NCBI GenBank assembly: GCA_020724025.1
Contig: DYHU01000032.1
Span: 1-20,687 of the forward strand
DNA: 20,687 nt
From: Syntrophorhabdus sp.
GTDB lineage: Bacteria > Desulfobacterota > BSN033 > UBA1163
Direction: 5' to 3'
Shown here: piece after piece, positions 7,515 to 14,678 of the stretch
How the letters are laid out: every line of letters starts with the position of its first letter
Numbering within the stretch: position 1 is the first letter of the stretch
The notes under the pieces: generated by a model
What the model saw: only the letters and a program-made list of their open reading frames with translations
Database searches by the model: none
What the model was told of the DNA's origin: nothing
Program-made: the position numbers and the translations under genes

Positions 7515-8570
7515 ATGATCAAGATTAATCCCCCCATCTCCCGATCCCCCCATCTCCCTATCGGCGGGTCTCTTCCCATCATAGGCATCACCATGGGTGA
7601 TCCCACTGGAATCGGGCCGGAGATCATTGCCAAGGCCCTATCCGTGGAAGAGGTCTTTCAGGCCTGCCGGCCCGTCGTCTTCGGAGACCCGGAGGTTCTT
7701 CTAAAAAGAATCGAAAGGGAAAGCCTTTCCGTCCAGATAAAAGTGACCGGAGAAATTCCCGAAGAGGGATATCACCCCGGCAAAATCTTTCTCTTTCCTT
7801 CGAGCCAATTGGAGGCCAACTCCCTCTCTTTCGGAAAACCGGACAGGAAGTGCGGCGAGGCCATGGTGAGATATGTCCAAGATGCAGTGAAGTGGCTGAA
7901 AAGGGCAAAGATCGATGCCATCACCACCTGCCCCATCAATAAACAAGCGATGAATGAAGCCGGATACCTCTTCTCAGGGCATACCGAGCTCTTAGCCTAC
8001 CTAACTCAGGCTTCCTGTGTGGCCATGATGTTCGTGGGATCGAGGTGGAAGGTTACTCTGGTAACGACCCATCTTCCCCTTAAAGAGGTGTCCAAATGGA
8101 TCACCCGTGATCGCATCCTTAATGCCATCCGGCTAACCGAGGAGGGCTTGAGAAAATACTTCGGGGTTTCTCAACCTCGGCTTGCTGTTCTCGGCCTTAA
8201 TCCCCATTGCGGAGAGAATGGGCTTTTAGGCGAGGAGGAGAAGGACGAGATCGTCCCGGCGATGGAGGATGCGAAATCCCTGGGAATGAAAGTCCAGGGA
8301 CCCTTTCCGGCTGATTCCTTTTTTGACATTTCTGGCCTTCATCCTTTCGATGCTGTCATCGCCATGTATCACGACCAGGGCCTCATCCCCATAAAGACTT
8401 TCGATTTTAAAGAGTCGGTGAATTTAACACTCGGTTTGCCATTTATCCGCACCTCTGTTGCCCATGGAACCGCATATGATATTGCCGGGAAGGGATTAGC
8501 CGATCCAGCCAATCTGATCAAAGCGATTGTCACTGCCGCTAACCTATCAAAATTTAAAAGAGAATTTTAA
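7515..8570 (+). CDS. pdxA: 4-hydroxythreonine-4-phosphate dehydrogenase PdxA
   Basis: An NAD-dependent oxidative decarboxylase step of DXP-dependent pyridoxal phosphate synthesis, cytosolic. Seen: ITMGDPTGIGPEI near the N-terminus, TTCPINKQAMNEAG, FSGHTELLAYLT, and the three metal-binding histidines in TTHLPL, LNPHCGE and MYHDQG. Their spacing of 45 and 55 residues equals that of E. coli H166, H211 and H266. LGLPFIRTSVAHGTA completes the signature. The start is uncertain: ATG 7515 gives 351 aa, ATG 7485 gives 361 aa, and neither has a good Shine-Dalgarno. Both produce an N-terminal tail 16-26 residues longer than E. coli PdxA, encoded by a repeated ccccatctccc word. The surA-pdxA order is conserved in other proteobacteria. 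Confidence 0.93.
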   Translation: MIKINPPISRSPHLPIGGSLPIIGITMGDPTGIGPEIIAKALSVEEVFQACRPVVFGDPEVLLKRIERESLSVQIKVTGEIPEEGYHPGKIFLFPSSQLEANSLSFGKPDRKCGEAMVRYVQDAVKWLKRAKIDAITTCPINKQAMNEAGYLFSGHTELLAYLTQASCVAMMFVGSRWKVTLVTTHLPLKEVSKWITRDRILNAIRLTEEGLRKYFGVSQPRLAVLGLNPHCGENGLLGEEEKDEIVPAMEDAKSLGMKVQGPFPADSFFDISGLHPFDAVIAMYHDQGLIPIKTFDFKESVNLTLGLPFIRTSVAHGTAYDIAGKGLADPANLIKAIVTAANLSKFKREF

Positions 8571-8582
8571 TATGTGAGTTTT

Positions 8583-8780
8583 GATGAAATCGTAAAAAGT
8601 CCCCAAAGTGGTCATTGCGAGCGGAGCGGAGCAATCTCGTATTTCGTAAGTGGTTGATTTCATGAGATTGCGGAGCCTGTTCCGAACGAAGTGAGGAGTC
8701 TCCGAGTTTGCTTCGGCTTTGCCTCGCAACCGATAAGCTCCTCGCAGTGACATGTGGTGGGGCTTTTTACGAATCCATCA
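8583..8780. repeat. Nested inverted-repeat element (two families, one inside the other)
   Basis: The outer arms 8583-8605 and 8758-8779 are inverted copies sharing TCGTAAAAAG and CCCCA. Inside lies a second element, 8611-8751, whose ends GTCATTGCGAG and CTCGCAGTGAC are inverted with one mismatch. An internal 8-bp pair GCAATCTC (8631-8638) / GAGATTGC (8664-8671) also occurs. The GTCATTGCGAGC...GCAATCTC text is a type of dispersed non-coding repeat that I recognise from many environmental bacterial genomes. There is no open frame and no transposase. It separates pdxA from the thiolase gene. Confidence 0.7.
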
Positions 8781-8807
8781 GTTTTAGAAAAAGTTGTGAG
8801 AAAGTTG

Positions 8808-8836
8808 TTGACAAATCGATTTATTTCGGCTAAAAA
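8808..8836 (+). promoter_or_regulatory. Candidate sigma-70 promoter for thiolase gene
   Basis: A perfect -35 TTGACA at 8808-8813 is followed after 17 nt by TAAAAA (8831-8836), a 4/6 match to the -10 consensus. It lies about 40 nt upstream of the thiolase start codon, in AT-rich sequence just outside the inverted-repeat element. It is a plausible start for the acyl-CoA/Etf block. The weak -10 keeps confidence moderate. Confidence 0.5.
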
Positions 8837-8877
8837 AAAGCATTTGTGAAAAATATCATTTGCTATAGGAGACCGAT

Positions 8878-10161
8878 ATGAAAGACGTTGTTGTCGTGAG
8901 TGGAACGAGGACTGCCATCGGTAATTTTGGCGGCTCTCTGAAGGATGTTCAGGTGGTAAAACTGGGCGCAACTGTCATCAGAGAAGTCTTAAGGAAGGCA
9001 GGTCTTAAACCCATCCCGAAAAAGGAATATTCGGAGATTGCTCCGGATGTGCTGAAAGGGGCGGGGATGACGGAGCTGGAAAAGACCCATTATCAGTGGG
9101 ATGGGTCTTTCAAAGAGGTGGAAGTCGATGAGATCATCATGGGCAATGTGCTTCAGGCCGGGCAGGGACAGAACCCTGCACGGCAGGCCGTGATCTTCGG
9201 AGGCGTTCCAAAGGAGACCCCTGCCTTTACGATCAATAAGGTCTGCGCTTCAGGTCTCAAGGCGGTTGCCTTGGGAGCCCAGGCCATACAGACAGGGGAA
9301 GCGGAGGTGGTCATCGCAGGCGGGATGGAGAATATGAGCCAGGTTCCCTATTCCTTTCCCCAGGGCCGCTGGGGCGCCAGAATGTTCAACCAGGAGATGG
9401 TGGACCTCATGGTCTTCGATGGCCTCTTTGAGATCTTTTATGGATATCATATGGGAATCACCGCTGAAAATATTGCCGAGAAGTACGGGATATCAAGGAA
9501 AGAGCAGGATGAAATCGGGCTGATCAGTCACCAGAGGGCAAGGGCCTCCATTCAGAAGGGAATTTTAAAAGAGGAGATCATTCCCGTTGTCATCCCTCAA
9601 AAGAAAGGGGAGCCTCTCCTCTTCGATACGGATGAGAGGCCGATGGACACTTCGCTGGAGAAGATGGGCAAACTCCCCACGGCCTTCAAGTCAGGAGGAA
9701 CGGTCACGGCCGGCAATGCCTCCGGGATCAACGATGCGGCGGCAGCGGTTCTCTTGATGTCAAAAGAGAGGGCAAAGGAACTTGGCCTGGAGGTTCTTGG
9801 AAAGATCAGGGCTTGCTCTTCCGCAGGGATCGATCCGGCCTATATGGGCCTGGGTCCCATTCCTGCGGTAAGAAGGGTCCTTAAAAAGGCCGGCCTCTCC
9901 TTGAGCGACTTCGGACTAATCGAACTCAATGAGGCTTTTGCCTCCCAGGCGATCGCCTGCATCCGGGAACTGAAGTTCGATCTCGAGAAGACCAATGTCA
10001 ATGGAAGCGGGATCTCCCTGGGCCATCCCATCGGCTGCACAGGGGCGAGATTGATCGTCTCACTCCTCTACGAGATGAGAAGGAGAAAGGTAAATCTCGG
10101 GCTGGCCACGCTCTGCATCGGCGGTGGCCAGGGCATGGCCATGATTTTGGAAAAAAGTTAG
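8878..10161 (+). CDS. Acetyl-CoA acetyltransferase (thiolase) with N-terminal insertion
   Basis: A thiolase catalysing the acetyl-CoA/acetoacetyl-CoA interconversion or beta-ketoacyl-CoA thiolysis. The catalytic set is complete: Cys123 in NKVCASGLKA, His383 in GHPIGCTGAR and Cys413 in LCIGGGQG. Compared with the Zoogloea thiolase (Cys89, His348, Cys378) all three are shifted by 34-35 residues. The extra length (427 vs about 392 aa) therefore sits entirely before the nucleophile, around residues 44-78, a charged segment containing EIAPDVLKGAG and EKTHYQWDG. RBS: AGGAG about 8 nt before ATG 8878. Candidate promoter at 8808. It precedes an enoyl-CoA hydratase and EtfBA, consistent with fatty-acyl or butyrate-type CoA metabolism. 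The direction (synthesis or degradation) cannot be read from sequence. Confidence 0.93.
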   Translation: MKDVVVVSGTRTAIGNFGGSLKDVQVVKLGATVIREVLRKAGLKPIPKKEYSEIAPDVLKGAGMTELEKTHYQWDGSFKEVEVDEIIMGNVLQAGQGQNPARQAVIFGGVPKETPAFTINKVCASGLKAVALGAQAIQTGEAEVVIAGGMENMSQVPYSFPQGRWGARMFNQEMVDLMVFDGLFEIFYGYHMGITAENIAEKYGISRKEQDEIGLISHQRARASIQKGILKEEIIPVVIPQKKGEPLLFDTDERPMDTSLEKMGKLPTAFKSGGTVTAGNASGINDAAAAVLLMSKERAKELGLEVLGKIRACSSAGIDPAYMGLGPIPAVRRVLKKAGLSLSDFGLIELNEAFASQAIACIRELKFDLEKTNVNGSGISLGHPIGCTGARLIVSLLYEMRRRKVNLGLATLCIGGGQGMAMILEKS

Positions 10162-10163
10162 GA

Positions 10164-10228
10164 GTTATGAGTTCGGAGTTCGGAGTGAATTCGGAAATGC
10201 TCCGAACTACGAACTACGAACGCCGAAC
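10164..10228. repeat. GTTCG-word foldback array
   Basis: After the thiolase stop, GTTCG-type words run every 7 nt at 10164 (GTTAT), 10171 and 10178 with spacer GA. The complement CGAAC then runs every 7 nt at 10203, 10210, 10217 and 10224 with spacers TA, TA, GC. The two arms can pair into a stem of roughly 25 bp. It may act as a processing or attenuation hairpin between the thiolase and crotonase genes, but no T-run follows. The word family is shared with 7408-7463. Confidence 0.7.
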
Positions 10229-10243
10229 TGAAAGGGAGGAAGG

Positions 10244-11026
10244 ATGGAATATAAAAACATTATCGTTTCTTTTGAAGGGGAGATCGGAATCCTGACGATT
10301 AACCGTCCGAAGGCCCTCAATGCCTTAAACATCGAGACGCTTCAGGAGATCCAGTTGGGCATCGAGGAGGCGAAGGATCAACCGGGACTGAAGGTTCTCA
10401 TTGTCACCGGGGCGGGCGAGAAGGCCTTTGTGGCCGGAGCCGATATCCTGCAGATGAAGGAGATGAATTCGATCGAAGCCCTCAACTTTTCAAAGATGGG
10501 CCACCACACCTTGAAGATGCTACAGGATTTCCACTGTCCGGTCATTGCTGCGGTCAATGGGTTTGCCCTGGGAGGGGGAACGGAGATTGCCCTTGCCTGT
10601 GATTTCATCTATGCCTCTGAGAATGCGAAGTTCGGGCTTCCCGAGGTGACCCTGGGCGTCTTTCCGGGATTCGGAGGGACCCAGAGGCTTCCTCGGCTGA
10701 TCGGAAAAGGGAAGGCCAAGGAGCTCATCTTCACCGGAAAGATGATCAGCGCCCAGGAGGCATTTCAGATGGGGATCGTCAACAAGGTCTTTCCCCAGGC
10801 ATCACTGATGGAGGAGACGAAGAAGACGGCCGTCCAGATTGGGGGAAACGGAGCGGTTGGCGTGAGGCTGGCGAAGATGGTTATGGATGCCGGTTTCAAC
10901 ATGGATCTCAAAGAGGCCTGTAACCTGGAATCTTATGCCTTTGGAATCGGATTTTCCTCAGAGGATCAGAAAGAAGGGATGCGGGCTTTTACCGAGAAGA
11001 GAAAACCCGATTTTAAGGGAAGATAA
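10244..11026 (+). CDS. Enoyl-CoA hydratase / crotonase family
   Basis: A 260-aa crotonase-fold hydratase that adds water to a trans-2-enoyl-CoA, such as crotonyl-CoA. Seen: the oxyanion-hole region GEKAFVAGADI and both catalytic glutamates, E114 in GGGTEIALACD and E134 in LPEVTLGVFPGFGGTQ. They are 20 residues apart, like E144/E164 of rat hydratase. The length is normal. A strong GGGAGGAAGG precedes ATG 10244 at good spacing. Its place between thiolase and EtfBA suggests a short-chain (crotonase) role. The 3-hydroxyacyl-CoA and acyl-CoA dehydrogenases that would complete the cycle are not in this window. Other crotonase-fold activities cannot be excluded, but the two Glu favour a true hydratase. 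Confidence 0.92.
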   Translation: MEYKNIIVSFEGEIGILTINRPKALNALNIETLQEIQLGIEEAKDQPGLKVLIVTGAGEKAFVAGADILQMKEMNSIEALNFSKMGHHTLKMLQDFHCPVIAAVNGFALGGGTEIALACDFIYASENAKFGLPEVTLGVFPGFGGTQRLPRLIGKGKAKELIFTGKMISAQEAFQMGIVNKVFPQASLMEETKKTAVQIGGNGAVGVRLAKMVMDAGFNMDLKEACNLESYAFGIGFSSEDQKEGMRAFTEKRKPDFKGR

Positions 11027-11260
11027 GGAGGAGCATAGCACTTTACCTTTTGAAACGGAGTTGGTCACTGGCCAGGAATGCTTCCAAAGCCTTAGAATGC
11101 GGTCTTTATAGGTAATACCCTTGGTGCTAAGGGAATTCTTGAAAGGCTGAATGACTTAGGGATCACCTGTATTATTTGATTAAAGGTGTCCGCTCTAAGG
11201 CTTCTACAGCATCCCTGACCAGTGTTCGCTATCACCATCGTTTCAAAGAACTTAAATAAT
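11027..11260 (+). other. Unexplained 230-nt gap before etfB, possibly a gene remnant
   Basis: No word array or strong hairpin is seen here, unlike most other gaps. Short open stretches occur in different frames: FETELVTGQECFQSL (to the TAG at 11109), then VFIGNTLGAKGILERL (to a TGA at 11177). A stretch from about 11160 to the TAA just before 11260 includes IKGVRSKASTASL and VRYHHRFKELK. Together they look like fragments of a decayed coding sequence, but I recognise no family. The 25 nt at 11083-11107 resemble 4549-4573. The last bases provide the etfB ribosome-binding site AAGGAGGA. Confidence 0.3.
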
Positions 11261-11273
11261 AAGGAGGAGAAAG

Positions 11274-12068
11274 GTGAAGATCGTAGTCTGTATCAAGCAG
11301 GTTCCCGATACCACGGATGTGAAGATCAACCCCGAGACCAATACCCTGGTCCGTGAGGGTGTGGCCAGCATTACCAATCCCTTTGATGAGTTTGCCATCG
11401 AAGAGGGACTCCGCACGAAGGAGAAGTACGGCGGGGAAGTTCATGTGATCACCATGGGGCCTCCCCAGGCGATCGAAGTCCTGAAGAATGCGCTGGCCGT
11501 GGGTTGCGATAAGGTCTACCTCGTCTCGGACAGGGCTTTTGCAGGCGCTGATACGCTGGCGACCGCCTATGCCGTGTCCAAGACGGTCGAACATATCGGA
11601 GGAGCGGACCTCATCTTCTGCGGAAAGCAGGCGATTGACGGAGATACGGCCCAGGTCGGTCCGGGCGTTGCGACCCGGTTGGGCATCCCGCAACTGACCT
11701 ATGTCTGCAAGGTGAGGGAGATCAATGTCGAACAGAAGAGGATCGTGGTGGAACGGTTGATGGAGAATGGAAGAGAGGTGGTCGAATCGTCGCTTCCTGT
11801 TCTCGTCACCGTTGTCAAGGATATCAACGAGCCCAGGCTTCCTTCCCTTCTGGGGATCAAGAGGGCGGCCAAGGCCCAGATTCCGACCCTTTCGGCAAAG
11901 GATATTCAGGCAGACGAGAACCGCCTCGGATTGAAGGGCTCGCCCACCTGGGTGACGAAGGTCTTCACGCCCGAGCCCAGAGGAGGAGGAGAGGTCTTAA
12001 AAGGGGAGTTGACGGATGTGGTTCCACTCCTGATCAATAAATTGATGGATTCGAAATTCATTAAGTAA
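11274..12068 (+). CDS. etfB: Electron-transfer flavoprotein beta subunit
   Basis: The 264-aa small subunit of a heterodimeric ETF. It opens with the characteristic KIVVCIKQVPDT and contains TNPFDEFAIEEGLR, VITMGPPQA and the nucleotide-binding loop AIDGDTAQVGPG (residues 120-131). From my recollection of the family, the DGDTAQVGP form is typical of clostridial, often electron-bifurcating ETFs rather than the mitochondrial AMP-binding form. SLLGIKRAAKA near residue 205 is also family-typical. Start: GTG 11274, with AAGGAGGA about 6 nt upstream. It is followed after 175 nt by the alpha subunit. It would pass electrons between an acyl-CoA dehydrogenase and NAD(H)/ferredoxin or a membrane quinone path. 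Which of these applies is inference. Confidence 0.95.
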   Translation: MKIVVCIKQVPDTTDVKINPETNTLVREGVASITNPFDEFAIEEGLRTKEKYGGEVHVITMGPPQAIEVLKNALAVGCDKVYLVSDRAFAGADTLATAYAVSKTVEHIGGADLIFCGKQAIDGDTAQVGPGVATRLGIPQLTYVCKVREINVEQKRIVVERLMENGREVVESSLPVLVTVVKDINEPRLPSLLGIKRAAKAQIPTLSAKDIQADENRLGLKGSPTWVTKVFTPEPRGGGEVLKGELTDVVPLLINKLMDSKFIK

Positions 12069-12080
12069 TCAAAATTCTTT

Positions 12081-12221
12081 TGGAATGATGGAATACTGGA
12101 ACATTGGGAAAATAAAAGGTTAAGGCTAAGGATAAGGTTAAGAAAATCTCGACCTTAACCTAAACCTTAGCCTCAAAGTACCCAATCCAACCTTCCACCA
12201 TTCCATGATTCCAGTTTTCCA
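12081..12221. repeat. Nested foldback: TGGAA+3 array outside, TAAGG+1 array inside
   Basis: Outer left arm: TGGAA-type words at 12081, 12089, 12097 and 12105, exactly 8 nt apart with variable 3-nt spacers. Outer right arm: the complement TTCCA-type words at 12185, 12193, 12201, 12209 and 12217, also 8 nt apart. Inside, AAAGG/TAAGG words lie every 6 nt (12115, 12121, 12127, 12133, 12139) and complementary CCTTA-type words every 6 nt (12153, 12159, 12165, 12171). The whole folds into a two-tier hairpin separating etfB from etfA. Confidence 0.75.
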
Positions 12222-12243
12222 GTCTGCATAGGAGGAGAAGAGA

Positions 12244-13443
12244 ATGGCCAGATTGTTGATTGACAAAGAGACCTGCACGGGATGCGAAGCCTGCATTCCT
12301 TCCTGTCCCTTCGGGGCATTGAGCATGAAGGAAGGGATTGCCGTCGTTGACGAAAAGTGCACTTTCTGCGGAGCCTGTGTGGATGTCTGTCCGGTGAGTT
12401 CGATTACTCTGGAGAAGGATGAGAAGGCCGTGACCATTGATGTGAGCGCCTATAAGGATGTCTGGGTCTTCATCGAGCATGAGCAGGGAAAGGTCTCCGG
12501 TGTCTCCTTCGAACTTCTCGGAGAGGGAAGGAAACTGGCCGATACCATCGGATGCAAATTATGCGGGTTCATCTTCGGCAAAGAGGTCGAGGGATTCATT
12601 AAAGAGGCGATCGCTTACGGCGCGGAGAAGGTCTATGTAACCGAAAGCCCTCTACTCGAACCCTATCGGACCGATCCCTATGCCTGTGCAGCAGTTAACC
12701 TCATCCGGAAGTATAAACCCGAAATCGTTCTTTTCGGAGCCACGGTTCAGGGACGCGATTTCGCCGGGACCGTTGCCACCACTCTGGAGGCGGGATTGAC
12801 TGCGGATTGCACAGGCCTTGAGATCGATCTCGAGACGAAATACCTCAAACAGACTCGGCCTGCCTTTGGCGGAAATATCATGGCGACCATTCTCGACTAC
12901 CCCAACTACCGGCCCCAGATGTCCACGGTCCGCCCCAAGGTTTTTCCCATGCCTGTGAGGAATGACTCGAGAAAAGGGGAGGTGATCCGGGAACCCCTGC
13001 CGATGACCGAGGACCAGATCCGGACAAGGGTTCTGGAATTCATCAAAGGGACGGAGGCAGTCAATCTGGCTGATGCGGAGATCATCGTCTCAGGGGGGAG
13101 AGGAATCGGGAGCCCAGAGAACTTCAAGGTGATCCGCGAACTGGCAACCGTTCTGGGAGCGGCCGTAGGAGCCTCCAGAGCCGCGGTGGATGCAGGCTGG
13201 ATCCCTTATGAGCATCAGGTGGGGCAGACTGGCCGGACAGTCAGGCCGAAGATCTATTTTGCCTGCGGAATTTCAGGTTCCATTCAACACCAGGCCGGGA
13301 TGAAGACCTCGGACATCATCGTCGCGATCAACAAGGATCCGGAAGCGCCCATCTTTAAGATCGCCACCTATGGTGTGGTCGGCGACCTTTTTACCGTCGT
13401 CCCCATGATCAAGGAGGAATTCAGAAAACGACTCGGAAGGTAA
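12244..13443 (+). CDS. etfA: Electron-transfer flavoprotein alpha subunit with N-terminal 2[4Fe-4S] ferredoxin domain
   Basis: A 399-aa ETF alpha subunit. Residues 1-60 form a ferredoxin domain with two clusters: C11-x2-C14-x2-C17-x3-C21 and C39-x2-C42-x2-C45-x3-C49, the last cysteine of each followed by Pro. The ETF alpha domain then follows (VWVFIEHEQGKVSGVSFELLG) and the C-terminal FAD-binding domain (VSGGRGIGSPENF, GASRAAVDAGWIP, QVGQTGRTVRPKIYFACG, SGSIQHQAGM, TYGVVGD). Ordinary EtfA lacks the ferredoxin module. It is known in ETFs such as those of the Acetobacterium caffeyl-CoA and lactate dehydrogenase complexes. A strong AGGAGGAG precedes ATG 12244. It partners EtfB upstream. Ferredoxin-linked bifurcation or confurcation is inferred, not shown. 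Confidence 0.95.
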   Translation: MARLLIDKETCTGCEACIPSCPFGALSMKEGIAVVDEKCTFCGACVDVCPVSSITLEKDEKAVTIDVSAYKDVWVFIEHEQGKVSGVSFELLGEGRKLADTIGCKLCGFIFGKEVEGFIKEAIAYGAEKVYVTESPLLEPYRTDPYACAAVNLIRKYKPEIVLFGATVQGRDFAGTVATTLEAGLTADCTGLEIDLETKYLKQTRPAFGGNIMATILDYPNYRPQMSTVRPKVFPMPVRNDSRKGEVIREPLPMTEDQIRTRVLEFIKGTEAVNLADAEIIVSGGRGIGSPENFKVIRELATVLGAAVGASRAAVDAGWIPYEHQVGQTGRTVRPKIYFACGISGSIQHQAGMKTSDIIVAINKDPEAPIFKIATYGVVGDLFTVVPMIKEEFRKRLGR

Positions 13444-13459
13444 TTTTTTGATTAAAGTT

Positions 13460-13607
13460 CAAATGTCAAAACCCAAATGTCAAAGGAATGCCAAATTTCA
13501 AAATCCCTCCTTACAATAAGGAGGCAAATGGGAGATGACCTGAATTCTTTAAACTTTGTGCTTTGACATTGCCTTTGTTTGATTTGAACTTTGGACTTTG
13601 ACATTTG
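13460..13607. repeat. CAAA+3 foldback array with apical hairpin
   Basis: CAAA words lie 7 nt apart at 13460, 13467, 13474 and 13481, then at 13492 and 13499. The complement TTTG lies at 13555, 13562, 13574, 13578, 13583, 13590, 13597 and 13604, mostly 7 nt apart. Between the arms sits a perfect 8-bp hairpin, CCTCCTTA (13506-13513) with TAAGGAGG (13517-13524) and a 3-nt loop. It occupies most of the gap between etfA and the zinc-ribbon gene. No gene was found there. Confidence 0.7.
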
Positions 13608-13694
13608 TCATTTCTTCTCCTACGATTTTCTCCTTGCTTTTTTCCTTCCCTTTCATCATAATTGGAATAAATAATTTGAAGGGGGTTTCCATCC

Positions 13695-14678
13695 ATGATC
13701 GTCACCTGCGCCTCCTGTTTGACAAAGTATCAACTGGATGATTCGAGAATTTCAGAAAAGGGGGCAAAGGTTCGATGTTCCCGGTGCAAACAAGTATTCT
13801 ATGTCGTCCCGCCCCCGGAGACGAAAGAAGAAGTAGCTGAGGGTTTCGAGTCTTTTGCCAAGTACCATGAGGAGTTGATAGGAAAAGATCGGAAGGGAAT
13901 CGAAATCTCTCCCTTAGAGAAGGAGGAGGAAGAGGAGGAGGAGATAAAGGGAAAAGGGGCGAGACCCGTGGAGGCGGAAGAGGAGGAAGAAAAATTTCTC
14001 TTTTCCGATCAGCCCCCTCAGGAGCAGGTGGAACCCTTTTCTCTTCCGGAATTTGGGGAGGGAAAGGAGACCGAGATCAAGGAGGCCAGGCCGAAGAAGG
14101 CCGCCATCGATGAGAGGAGAATGAGAGGGGAGAGAAGAAGACCCTCCCGTCTATTTGCCCTTGTGGTAGTCATTGCCATTCTGGTATTCGGCCTTTTCTT
14201 CTTATGGACGGAGATGAAATCAGGCGGCAAGCTCTCTTCCTATTTAGAAAATCCCATGAAGAAAGTGGCCCAGTTGTGGGAGAAGATCTGGGGAACGGAG
14301 AAGGAGGGCCTGATCGTTAAAGACCTAACCGGATATGAGGAGAAGGTGGGAGAGTTTCCCCTTTATATCATCGAGGGAAAGGTGGACAACCAATCCCAGA
14401 AAACGAAGAAGTATATCAAAGTGAAAGTGGTCATCTTTGATCAGAACAGGACGAAAGTGGCTGAGAAAGAGACCCTCTGTGGCCGGGCCATCGGTCGCGG
14501 AGAGTTGAAAAGTCTCCCTTCCGACTTCTTTTCCGGAGAAATGATCATCCAGCCTAAAACGGAGAAGGAGATGGTCACCCCTTCCGGCAAAGCCGTTCCC
14601 TTTGTGATCGTCTTCAAGGATTTACCCGCCCAGGCAAAAGAGTTCAAGGTCGAGATCGTCGAAGCCCCCTCTATTTAG
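13695..14678 (+). CDS. MJ0042 zinc-ribbon / DUF3426 single-pass membrane protein
   Basis: 327 aa. The N-terminus is an MJ0042-type zinc finger with C5-x2-C8 and C28-x2-C31 (TCASCLTKYQLDDSRI, VRCSRCKQVF). A long, highly acidic low-complexity linker follows (runs of Glu around residues 75-105), then a basic stretch (RMRGERRRPSR) and one transmembrane helix near 152-171. The C-terminal DUF3426 domain (about 200-327) begins around LTGYEEKVGEFPLYIIEGKV. This fusion is typical of deltaproteobacteria. The function is unknown. The DUF3426 half resembles an immunoglobulin-like extracytoplasmic domain, so a cytoplasmic finger sensing or tethering at the membrane is only a guess. Start ATG 13695 follows GAAGGGGG. 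The stop TAG lies in the first word of the following array. Confidence 0.85.
   Translation: MIVTCASCLTKYQLDDSRISEKGAKVRCSRCKQVFYVVPPPETKEEVAEGFESFAKYHEELIGKDRKGIEISPLEKEEEEEEEIKGKGARPVEAEEEEEKFLFSDQPPQEQVEPFSLPEFGEGKETEIKEARPKKAAIDERRMRGERRRPSRLFALVVVIAILVFGLFFLWTEMKSGGKLSSYLENPMKKVAQLWEKIWGTEKEGLIVKDLTGYEEKVGEFPLYIIEGKVDNQSQKTKKYIKVKVVIFDQNRTKVAEKETLCGRAIGRGELKSLPSDFFSGEMIIQPKTEKEMVTPSGKAVPFVIVFKDLPAQAKEFKVEIVEAPSI

Noticed and set aside
10164..10228. An intrinsic terminator after the thiolase gene
   Set aside because: The hairpin is long and imperfect and no run of T follows. It belongs to the word-array class and lies inside a likely transcription unit.
11177..11179. A second selenocysteine codon in the gap before etfB
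   Set aside because: The reading frame around it has no family match, further stops follow closely, and no SECIS-like hairpin with a G-containing loop was found after it.
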